NCBI RefSeq assembly: GCF_001613245.1
Contig: NZ_BDBZ01000028.1
Span: forward strand, 1 to 64,000
Origin: Nocardia speluncae NBRC 108251
Lineage (GTDB): Bacteria > Actinomycetota > Actinomycetes > Mycobacteriales > Mycobacteriaceae
DNA: 64,000 nt
Direction of reading: 5' to 3'
The notes under the pieces are model-generated. The model saw only the letters and a program-made list of their open reading frames with translations, made no database searches and was not told where the DNA came from. The position numbers and the translations under genes are program-made. Of this stretch, positions 25,394 through 32,604 are shown one piece after another (position 1 is the stretch's first letter; every line of letters starts with the position of its first letter).

Positions 25394-25936
25394 TCAGAAC
25401 GGCGGTTCATCGTCCGTCCGGCCGCCGCCCCCGAAGGAGCCGGCCGCGGGCGCGCTACCCCACGGGTCTTCCGCTGCGCCCTGTTCGGACCGTCCACCGC
25501 CGCTGTTGCCGGCGTTGTAGTTTCCACCACCACCGCTGTTGGAACCGAATCCACCACCGCCACCGCCGCGGCTGGTCTTGTTGACCTTGGCCGTGGCGTA
25601 CTTCAGCGAAGGACCGACCTCGTCGACCTCGAGCTCGACGACTGTGCGCTTCTCACCCTCGCGGGTTTCGTAGGAGCGCTGCTTGAGCCGTCCGCTGACG
25701 ATCACCCGGGAGCCCCTGGTCAGACTTTCGGCGACATTCTCCGCCGCGTCGCGCCAGATATTGCACCGCAGGAACAGTGCCTCGCCGTCTTTCCACTCGT
25801 TGGTGTTCCGGTCGAAGATGCGAGGCGTCGAGGCGACGGTGAAATTCGCCACTGCCGCGCCTGCGGGCGTGAATCGAAGCTCGGGATCGGCCGTCAGATT
25901 TCCGATGACCGTGATTACGGTATCGCCTGCTGCCAT
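25394..25936 (-). CDS. ssb: Single-stranded DNA-binding protein
   Basis: This is a 180-residue SSB. The OB-fold occupies residues 1-115 (TVITVIGNLTADPELRFTPAG, NEWKDGEALFLRCNIWRDAAENV). A Gly/Ser/Asn-rich linker follows, ending in the acidic tip DDEPPF that recruits replication and repair partners. It lies between rpsF and rpsR as in other actinobacteria. The ATG at 25936 is preceded by AGGAGGAACC. Confidence 0.98.
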   Translation of the reverse strand: MAAGDTVITVIGNLTADPELRFTPAGAAVANFTVASTPRIFDRNTNEWKDGEALFLRCNIWRDAAENVAESLTRGSRVIVSGRLKQRSYETREGEKRTVVELEVDEVGPSLKYATAKVNKTSRGGGGGGFGSNSGGGGNYNAGNSGGGRSEQGAAEDPWGSAPAAGSFGGGGRTDDEPPF

Positions 25937-26031
25937 GGTGGGTTCCTCCTGCTCGGTGTGCAGTCCGGTGCACTCGCTGTTTGCGCTAGAGCCTAGAGAC
26001 AGACTCCGACTGAACCGCGATGCCGCCGGAA

Positions 26032-26319
26032 CTACTTTTCGTTGCGCAGAACCTTGGTGCGCAGCACCTGCTCGTTGAGGCCCAGCTGGCGGTCGAGTTC
26101 GCTCACCGTGGCGGGCTCGGCGGTCAGGTCGACAACCGCGTAGATACCTTCGGCCTGTTTGCGGATCTCGTAGGCGAGGCGCTTACGGCCCCAGATATCG
26201 ACCTTGTCGACTTTACCGCCCTCGGTGCGGATAACACTGAGCATAGTTTCCAGGGACGGCCCGACGGTGCGCTCGTCCATGCTCGGATCGAGGATAACCA
26301 TCACTTCGTAATGACGCAC
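26032..26319 (-). CDS. rpsF: 30S ribosomal protein bS6
   Basis: This 95-residue protein (RHYEVMVILDPSMDER, WGRKRLAYEIRKQAEGIYAVVDL) is complete. It heads the operon rpsF-ssb-rpsR-rplI. The start is GTG at 26319, ten bases after AGGAGG. A short hairpin in the leader (26350-26368) could serve feedback control by the S6:S18 complex. Confidence 0.97.
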   Translation of the reverse strand: MRHYEVMVILDPSMDERTVGPSLETMLSVIRTEGGKVDKVDIWGRKRLAYEIRKQAEGIYAVVDLTAEPATVSELDRQLGLNEQVLRTKVLRNEK

Positions 26320-26349
26320 GAACCAATCACCTCCTGTGGTCTGGATTCG

Positions 26350-26368
26350 GCCACGGACGGTCCGTGGC
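26350..26368 (-). promoter_or_regulatory. Leader hairpin of rpsF, candidate S6:S18 binding element
   Basis: On the minus strand GCCACGGA, CCG, TCCGTGGC forms an 8-bp stem with a CCG loop about 30 bases upstream of the rpsF start. The known S6:S18 autoregulatory motif features an unpaired CCG near a stem, but usually as a bulge, so this is only a candidate. The surrounding 26320-26600 gap separates rpsF from a divergent membrane-protein gene and should also contain both promoters. Confidence 0.35.
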
Positions 26369-26600
26369 AGGAGGTCGTCGCGTCAGCAACCGGGCAAGAC
26401 TACCTGAGGGGGTAGGTCACCACGAAATCGATCCAGCGGACTTCGCGACCACACTCCGGGCCGTGTGGAAGTCCGTTTCCCGGCATAGGGAATGAAGCGG
26501 AATTCGGCGCCGATACGGCCGGGTGCAACCCGGTATTACAGGTTCGAGTGCTCGCGCTCGGCCGCTCTTCACCGAACCCACGACCACTAAGGTGAGCGGT

Positions 26601-28010
26601 ATGTCGATCGGAGCGGCCGCGCGCGCGTTCGTGACCGGTCGCGTTTCCCGGCAGACGGCGGTGATTGCGGCGGTTCTGCTGTGCTCGATCACGCTGACAG
26701 TGGCGTTTCTCAACAAGGCCCGCTGTGCCGGAGCGCCATTTCGCGCCGACGGCCGCAGTGTCGCGTTCGACTATGTGAAGGATGCCCGGGTCTGTTACTC
26801 CGATATCCAGTTCCTCTGGCTGGGGCGCGATATCGATCAGCATATTTTCCCGTATGTCCACGGCGGCATCACCGCCGACGGATCCCTGATCGGCGGGGCC
26901 GTGGAATACCCGGTGCTCAGCGGACTGCTGATGTGGCTCGGCGCCCTGGGTGCGGACAACGATGCGATGTTCCTGCTGTATTCGGCGCTACTGCTGGCCC
27001 CGTTCGCCTTGTTGACGGCGTGGTTGCTGGCCCGGATGGCCGGCCGGGCCGCCCTGTTGTGGGCGGTGGGACCGCCGCTGGTGCTCTACGCATTCCACAA
27101 CTGGGAACTGCCGGTGGTGTGCACGACCGTGGCGGCGATGGCGGTGATGGCGCCGAGCCGGCGGCCGGTGCGGTCGCGAGCGATATTCGCGGCGGTACTC
27201 CTGGGGACAGGGTTCTGTTTCAAGATCTATCCGGCCATTTTCGTGCTGCCGTTGATGCTGTACGTATTGACCGACGGCGACCGGGGTCCCGGCGAAAACG
27301 GCCGCACCCGCCTCGATATCCGGGGCGCACTGTGGACCGGTGCTGCCGCGGCGGCCACCGTCGTCGTGGTCAATCTGCCCTTCGCGCTCAGCGGATACGA
27401 CGGCTGGCGGGCGTCGATCGAATTCCAGCAGCAGCGCCAGGCAGATATCACCACGAATTCGATCTGGTTCTGGGGGCTGCGGCCGCTGTTCGGCACCGAT
27501 CGCTCCGGTGCTGCGGCGTTCGCCGATACCGTGGCTATCGCGTCGCCGATATTGATCATTGCCTCGTTCGTCCTGGCGTTGTGGATCGGGCGCCGCCGGT
27601 ATCTCGAAACGGGTGTGTATCCGTGGATCGGTGTCAGCGGGGCGATGCTGTGCGGTTTCCTGCTGTTCCACAAGGTGCATTCACCGCAGTACACACTGTG
27701 GTTGATTCCGTTCCTTGTCGTCCTGGCGGTGCCGTGGCCGGTCGTGTGGAGCTATCTCGTCGCCGATATCGCGATCGGGGTGGGGGTTTTCCGCTATTTC
27801 TATGCGATGGGCACGGGGCATTCGGTCGAGCTGATGGAAGCCGTGGTGCGCTTCGGAGTGTGGGGCCGGGCCACTCTGCTGGTGTTCCTGTTCGTTCTGT
27901 TCCTGAAGGTTCCGCTGCGGAAGCCACCCGAATGGGTGTCGCCGGCCGGGGCTCCGACGGGCGGGTTCGAACCCGGGCCGGCAATCGCACCGGCGAATCC
28001 GTTCCATTAA
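26601..28010 (+). CDS. Polytopic membrane protein, GT87-like mannosyltransferase family
   Basis: This 469-residue protein has about ten hydrophobic segments. An early Asp-rich exterior loop (DARVCYSDIQFLWLGRDI), the EYPVLSGLLMWL segment and FHKVHSPQYTLWLIPF resemble the GT-C fold glycosyltransferase 87/DUF2029 group that uses polyprenyl-phosphate sugars in mycobacterial lipoglycan synthesis. The M. tuberculosis neighbour Rv0051 beside rpsF is a similar membrane protein. The ATG at 26601 follows AGGTGAG; the frame is open to 26523 without a better start. Donor and acceptor are unknown. Confidence 0.75.
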   Translation: MSIGAAARAFVTGRVSRQTAVIAAVLLCSITLTVAFLNKARCAGAPFRADGRSVAFDYVKDARVCYSDIQFLWLGRDIDQHIFPYVHGGITADGSLIGGAVEYPVLSGLLMWLGALGADNDAMFLLYSALLLAPFALLTAWLLARMAGRAALLWAVGPPLVLYAFHNWELPVVCTTVAAMAVMAPSRRPVRSRAIFAAVLLGTGFCFKIYPAIFVLPLMLYVLTDGDRGPGENGRTRLDIRGALWTGAAAAATVVVVNLPFALSGYDGWRASIEFQQQRQADITTNSIWFWGLRPLFGTDRSGAAAFADTVAIASPILIIASFVLALWIGRRRYLETGVYPWIGVSGAMLCGFLLFHKVHSPQYTLWLIPFLVVLAVPWPVVWSYLVADIAIGVGVFRYFYAMGTGHSVELMEAVVRFGVWGRATLLVFLFVLFLKVPLRKPPEWVSPAGAPTGGFEPGPAIAPANPFH

Positions 28011-28013
28011 AAC

Positions 28014-28027
28014 TAGAACGTGTTACA
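28014..28027. promoter_or_regulatory. KstR-type operator, distal copy
   Basis: TAGAACGTGTTACA matches the KstR consensus TnnAACnnGTTnnA at every fixed position and has the characteristic TAGAAC half-site. It lies 152 bases upstream of the nitronate-monooxygenase-like gene, just after the stop of the GT87-like gene. KstR is the TetR-family repressor of the cholesterol-catabolism regulon in mycolic-acid actinobacteria. Confidence 0.72.
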
Positions 28028-28141
28028 TTCAGGGTATGACACCTGTCGGATCCGCGCGCAAGCACCGCCCGTACCGTCGGTACGCGGCAATTTCGGGTCC
28101 GCGAGGTGACAGCGGCCGGGTCAGCCGCCGCGCGGCAATTA

Positions 28142-28155
28142 TGTAACTTGTTCCA
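28142..28155. promoter_or_regulatory. KstR-type operator, proximal copy
   Basis: TGTAACTTGTTCCA also matches TnnAACnnGTTnnA at all fixed positions. It lies 24 bases before the ATG at 28179, where a bound repressor would block transcription or early elongation. Two matches in a 168-base gap make chance unlikely. Confidence 0.7.
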
Positions 28156-28178
28156 GGCATAGGGAGACCAGCAGCGCC

Positions 28179-29306
28179 ATGCGTACCGATATCTGCAACC
28201 GGCTGGGGATCGAGTTCCCCATCTTCGCCTTCACCCATTGCCGCGACGTAGCGGCCGCGGTCAGCAACGCCGGTGGTCTCGGTGTACTCGGCGCGGTCGG
28301 GTTCACAGCCGAACAACTCGAGGTCGAGCTGGCCTGGCTCGACGAGCACGTGGGCGACAACCCCTACGGTGTCGACCTGGTGATCCCCTCCAAGTACGAA
28401 GGCAAGGGCATCGACGGGCTCTCCCCCGAAGAGCTCGAAACCGAACTCGCCAAGCACGTCCCGCAGGGGCATCGCGATTTCGCCGAGAAGATCCTGGCCG
28501 ACCACGGCGTACCGAAGCTGCCCGAAGAAGAGGTGCACCCGCAGCTACTCGGCTGGACCGCCACCACCGCCGCGCCACAGGTCGAGGTGATCCTGAGGCA
28601 TCCGAAGGCGAAACTGGTCGCGAACGCACTGGGCACCCCGCCGCCGGAGTTCGTCTCACAGATCCAGGAGTCCGGGCGCCTCATCGGCGCGCTGTGCGGT
28701 TCGGTGAAGCACGCGCTGAACCACAAGGACGCAGGCCTGGACTTCGTGGTGTGTCAGGGCACCGAAGGCGGCGGACACTGCGGTGAGGTCTCCTCGCTGG
28801 TGCTCTGGCCGCAGGTCATCGACGCCGTGGGCGATCTGCCGGTGCTGGCCGCGGGCGGTATCGGCGACGGTCGCCAGGTCGCGGCCGCCATGGCGATGGG
28901 CGCTGCCGGCGCCTGGACCGGTTCCATCTGGCTCACCGTGGAAGAGGCCAATGTGCCACCCGCGCAGATGCAGACGCTTATCGATGCGTCCAGCCACGAC
29001 ACCATTCGTTCCCGGTCCTGGACGGGTAAACCGGCCCGGATGCTGCGCAACGAATGGACCGACGCCTGGGAATCGGCCGACAATCCGGATCCGCTGCCCA
29101 TGCCGCTACAGATGATGGTCGCATTGGACGGCGTGAAGCGCGGACACCGCTACCCGGAGGCCGCCAAGGACGTGAACTTCAACCCGGTGGGCCAGATCGT
29201 CGGCATGATGAACAAGACCGAGCGTTCGGCCGACGTGATGAACCGCCTCATCGAGGACTACGTCAACGCCTGCGAGCGGCTGAACAATCTGAACAACGCC
29301 GAGTGA
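28179..29306 (+). CDS. Nitronate monooxygenase/2-nitropropane dioxygenase family flavoenzyme
   Basis: This 375-residue FMN-dependent TIM-barrel protein has the N-terminal GIEFPIFAFTHCRDVAAAVSNAGGLGVLGAVGF, the phosphate/FMN segments GTEGGGHCGEVSSLVLWPQV and VLAAGGIGDGRQVAAAMAMGAAGAWTGS. Family members oxidise nitronates or act as enoyl/CoA-linked reductases. Two KstR-type boxes upstream suggest a part in sterol or steroid degradation; I recall a similar gene (Rv1894c) among predicted KstR targets. The ATG at 28179 is preceded by AGGGAGACC. The protein is longer than the second family member at 37698-38672. Confidence 0.85.
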   Translation: MRTDICNRLGIEFPIFAFTHCRDVAAAVSNAGGLGVLGAVGFTAEQLEVELAWLDEHVGDNPYGVDLVIPSKYEGKGIDGLSPEELETELAKHVPQGHRDFAEKILADHGVPKLPEEEVHPQLLGWTATTAAPQVEVILRHPKAKLVANALGTPPPEFVSQIQESGRLIGALCGSVKHALNHKDAGLDFVVCQGTEGGGHCGEVSSLVLWPQVIDAVGDLPVLAAGGIGDGRQVAAAMAMGAAGAWTGSIWLTVEEANVPPAQMQTLIDASSHDTIRSRSWTGKPARMLRNEWTDAWESADNPDPLPMPLQMMVALDGVKRGHRYPEAAKDVNFNPVGQIVGMMNKTERSADVMNRLIEDYVNACERLNNLNNAE

Positions 29307-29312
29307 TCGCCG

Positions 29313-29354
29313 CGTTCGGCCAGGCCCGGCCATATGGTCGGGCCCGGCCGAACG
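29313..29354. terminator. Hairpin between convergent genes
   Basis: A long imperfect stem (CGTTCGGCC 29313-29321 with GGCCGAACG 29346-29354, extended inside with two mismatches around an ATAT loop) starts seven bases after the stop at 29306. There is no T-run, so it may be a factor-aided or bidirectional terminator. The remaining 178 bases before the convergent GntR gene show nothing recognisable. Confidence 0.6.
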
Positions 29355-29532
29355 GCCCCTGGTGGAGTCACTGAATCGAGACAGCCGACCTCGAACGATC
29401 CGGGCGAGACCGAGTCCCCGCCCCGCAGAGCTCCGAGTCCCGTGTAGGCGCTGAAGCGACCCAGAACACACGCTCAACAGTGCTCCCGGGACCGACGAGC
29501 ACCGCAGGAACCGCCTGCGGAATGCGGCCTGC

Positions 29533-30321
29533 TCAGGCCGTGACGGCGTGGATCTCCGGCTGCCCCTGGGCTCCGAGAAGTTCCTCGAAGCGATTGATCA
29601 CCTTGTGGTGATAGATCCCGAAGAGATCTTCGAACAGTGCCAGTTGCGCGGCCGAGGGCCCGGATTCCGATTCCCACACCGCGATCAGCGCCCGCCAGAC
29701 CAGTACGTGCAGATCGGCCGCCCCGGCAAAATATGCCTCGACTGCCTGCGGCACCTCGAGGACCATATCGCCGATCGAATTCAAGATGGCGCGTTGCAGG
29801 CTGGATTCGAGGGTGACGAGCAACCGCCGCACGATACCGATTTCGATGGCCAGAATGCGGCGGTGATCGGGTACATCGGTGCGGGCGAGGGTTTCGAGTG
29901 CATCGACTTCGGTCTTGAGTTCGGCGAGATCGAAGCCGGCGGCGACGGGACCGCCCGGCGCCGCGCCGGTGTAGGCGAGTAATGCGTCCATGACGATCCC
30001 CCGCTCGACCTCGACGATATCCCGGAACATCTCGATCGCGACCTCGGGCATCGGGATGGAGAAGCGGAAGAGGTGGCGGTAGACGTCCAGACCACCGGCC
30101 TGACGCACCTCGCGGATGGTGAAGCCCTTACCGCGCCTGGCCTCCACGAAGCCGTAGGATTCCAACCGGCCGAGCGTGAGCTGTGCGGTGGCTCGGTTCA
30201 TTTCGAACTCGTCGGCGACCTGGCGGACCGAGGGCATCAGTTCACCCGGCTGGTATTCCCCCGCGGCGACCCGCCGGGCCAGTTCGTCGGCGACGTCAGC
30301 GACCACCGTGCGAGACCCCAT
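29533..30321 (-). CDS. GntR family transcriptional regulator, FadR-like
   Basis: This is a 262-residue regulator. The N-terminal winged helix (PGELMPSVRQVADEFEMNRATAQLTLGRLESYGFVEARRGKGF, residues 25-68) is followed by an all-helical effector domain with EIFRD/ERGIV-type helices, as in FCD regulators. It may respond to a fatty acid or another carboxylate. The ATG at 30321 has GAGAGG upstream. It is divergent from the ABC1 kinase gene 100 bases away and convergent with the KstR-box gene; which of these it controls is open. Confidence 0.85.
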   Translation of the reverse strand: MGSRTVVADVADELARRVAAGEYQPGELMPSVRQVADEFEMNRATAQLTLGRLESYGFVEARRGKGFTIREVRQAGGLDVYRHLFRFSIPMPEVAIEMFRDIVEVERGIVMDALLAYTGAAPGGPVAAGFDLAELKTEVDALETLARTDVPDHRRILAIEIGIVRRLLVTLESSLQRAILNSIGDMVLEVPQAVEAYFAGAADLHVLVWRALIAVWESESGPSAAQLALFEDLFGIYHHKVINRFEELLGAQGQPEIHAVTA

Positions 30322-30421
30322 GGAGACACCTCTCTCGGCAGCTGTTACGTCCCAGACAGTCTATGCACAAATATGCCAGACTGCACGGGAGAACAAGCGA
30401 TTCGGTTCGGGGATTGGGATT

Positions 30422-31795
30422 ATGAGCAATCGACGCGATTCGGGCGCGCCTCCGGTACGCCCGGCCCTGCGCAGCGCCAAGCTCATGGCGCTGCCGGTCG
30501 CCTATGCGGGCCGGCAGGCGGCCGGGGCGGGCCGCCGGGCGCTCGGGCGGCCCGCGCCGGAGGTGAACCGGGATATCCAGAGCCGCACCGCCGAGCATAT
30601 GTTTGCGGTGCTGGGTGAACTGAAGGGCTGCGCCGCCAAACTCGGGCAGCTGCTGGCGATCTATCAGCTCGCACTGCCGCGCGATATCGCGGCGCCATAT
30701 CAGGCGGCGCTGTCCCGGCTGCAGGATTCGGCGCCGGTGATGCTGCCACCGACCGTGCATGGGGTGATGGCCGATACGTTCGGCCCGCACTGGCGCGACC
30801 TGTTCCGGGAGTTCGACGATCGCCGGGCCGCGGCAGCCTCGATCGGTCAGGTGCACCGCGGGGTGTGGCACGACGGCCGCGCGGTCGCAGTGAAGGTGAT
30901 GTATCCGGGTGCTCGGGCCGCAGTGGAATCGGATCTGGTGCAGTTGCGGCGGGTTTCGATCCTGGCGTCGGTGCTGCTGCCGGGTGCGGATGTGAAATCG
31001 GTGACCGAGGCGTTGTGCGAAAGCGTGCGCACGGAACTGGATTACGCGGGCGAGGCCGAGAATCAGCGAACGTTCGCGGCCTTCTACCAGGACAGTGCCG
31101 AGTTCTATGTCCCGCCAGTGCTGGAGCAGCGCGGCGATGTGCTCATTTCGGAATGGGTGCGGGGGACACCGGCGACGCGGATCATCGCTTCGGGTACGCG
31201 GGAGCAGCGCGACCGGGTCGGCGAACTGATGATGAGGTTCGTCCTCACCGGCTGGGAGCGGCACGGATTGCTTTACTGCGATCCACATCCGGGCAATTTG
31301 TTCCTGCTGCCGGACGGTCGGCTGGGGGTGGCAGATTTCGGGGCCTGCGCGCCATGGCCGCATCCGGGGTTCATCGATTTGGTCGTGCAGATGTGCGATG
31401 CGATCTTCAACGGCGGGCCGGCGGCGCTGGAATCGGCGGTGCGTACGCACGGGTTCGCGTTACCGGGCCGGGAGTTCGACCCGGTCGCGCTGGAATCGGC
31501 GCTTTCGGCCTGTGGTGAGCCGGTCCGCCACGACCGTTTCCGGCTGACCACGTCCTGGCTGCGTAAGCAGGTGCTGCGCACCACGAGCCTGCGGCTGACC
31601 AATGTGATGCGGGAGCTGACCTTGCCACCGGCGTGCACACCGTTCGCCCGTGCCTCGCTCACCCTGGTCGGGACGTTGAGCCAGCTGGAATGCGAATGCG
31701 ATTACGGCGCCGAACTGGTGCGGTCGGTTCCCGAACTCGGAGGGGTCTTCGCCCCGGTGCGGCACGGTTTCGTATCGGACGTATCCGCGAGCTGA
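30422..31795 (+). CDS. ABC1/UbiB-family atypical kinase
   Basis: This 457-residue protein is of the AarF/ABC1/UbiB family. The KxGQ segment AAKLGQLLAIY, the Ala-rich loop AAASIGQVHRG, VAVKVMYPG with the ATP lysine, the catalytic CDPHPGNLFLL and the metal-binding VADFG are all intact, so it should bind ATP. Family members support lipid or quinone metabolism at membranes. The ATG at 30422 has only a weak purine-rich leader; the open frame back to 30176 overlaps the divergent regulator and is not credible. Confidence 0.87.
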   Translation: MSNRRDSGAPPVRPALRSAKLMALPVAYAGRQAAGAGRRALGRPAPEVNRDIQSRTAEHMFAVLGELKGCAAKLGQLLAIYQLALPRDIAAPYQAALSRLQDSAPVMLPPTVHGVMADTFGPHWRDLFREFDDRRAAAASIGQVHRGVWHDGRAVAVKVMYPGARAAVESDLVQLRRVSILASVLLPGADVKSVTEALCESVRTELDYAGEAENQRTFAAFYQDSAEFYVPPVLEQRGDVLISEWVRGTPATRIIASGTREQRDRVGELMMRFVLTGWERHGLLYCDPHPGNLFLLPDGRLGVADFGACAPWPHPGFIDLVVQMCDAIFNGGPAALESAVRTHGFALPGREFDPVALESALSACGEPVRHDRFRLTTSWLRKQVLRTTSLRLTNVMRELTLPPACTPFARASLTLVGTLSQLECECDYGAELVRSVPELGGVFAPVRHGFVSDVSAS

Positions 31796-31886
31796 GTCAC
31801 GACGTACCGGGGAGAAAACCGCACCGTCTGGGACGTTTCCGGGGCGGAAATCCATTCGGCGGAGCAACCGTCCCGGATGTCCGGGG

Positions 31887-32486
31887 TCAGTACCCCAGCC
31901 ATTCGCGCCAGGCCGGCAGCAGCAGTTCCGCGAAAGCGGCGTATCCGGCTGCCGCCGGGTGTGCCCCGTCGCCTGCCCGTACCTGGTCCATCCAGGCGGG
32001 ATCGGCCGCCAGCCGGTGACAACTACTGATATAGGGCACGCCGTGCTCGGCGCAGATCCGGCCGAACCGCTCGTCGAGTCCGGCGGTACGGCTGTTGTGC
32101 TCCGCATCGTCCACCGGTGGCGGGCCCACCACGAGGACCTGCCACGATTCGGCGTGCGCACCGGCGAGCATCTCGCGCAGGTTCCCCACCGACGTACCGG
32201 CGCCCACCCTGGCCCGGCCATCGAGCAGCATGGTGTCGTTGACCCCGAACGAGAACACCACCCGTCCCTGGACTTCCCGGGGCAGCCGGTGCCGGCACTC
32301 GGCCTGCCAGCGACCCGCGATATCGGTCGAAGTCTGCCGGCGGACACCGAGGTTATAGGCGGTGGGCGCGAGTCCGGCGGCGTGCGCATCGACCGCCAGC
32401 CGCCCGCACCAGCCCAGCGCCTCGGGGTCCCCCACTCCGGCGACGAAGGAATCCCCTACGAAACAGACGCGCAGATCATTACTCAC
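31887..32486 (-). CDS. SGNH/GDSL-type hydrolase
   Basis: This 199-residue esterase has block I FVGDSFVAGVGDP (nucleophilic Ser), block II NLGVRRQTS, block III SFGVNDT and block V AGDGAHPAAAGYA (Asp and His). All four blocks are intact, so it is probably an active ester hydrolase. There is no signal peptide from the chosen GTG at 32486. The start is uncertain, as no ribosome binding site stands out; a longer frame runs to 32777 but would overlap the divergent gene. Confidence 0.85.
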   Translation of the reverse strand: MSNDLRVCFVGDSFVAGVGDPEALGWCGRLAVDAHAAGLAPTAYNLGVRRQTSTDIAGRWQAECRHRLPREVQGRVVFSFGVNDTMLLDGRARVGAGTSVGNLREMLAGAHAESWQVLVVGPPPVDDAEHNSRTAGLDERFGRICAEHGVPYISSCHRLAADPAWMDQVRAGDGAHPAAAGYAAFAELLLPAWREWLGY

Positions 32487-32604
32487 CCACAGATTCTGGC
32501 AGCGTGTTGGTGTGTATCGTCCGGCTCGGTCTCCTGCATACTCACGAACTGGTGTGTGCGGACGGCCGACCGGCTGCACCTCGATCCGAAAGTACCGATA
32601 CGAC

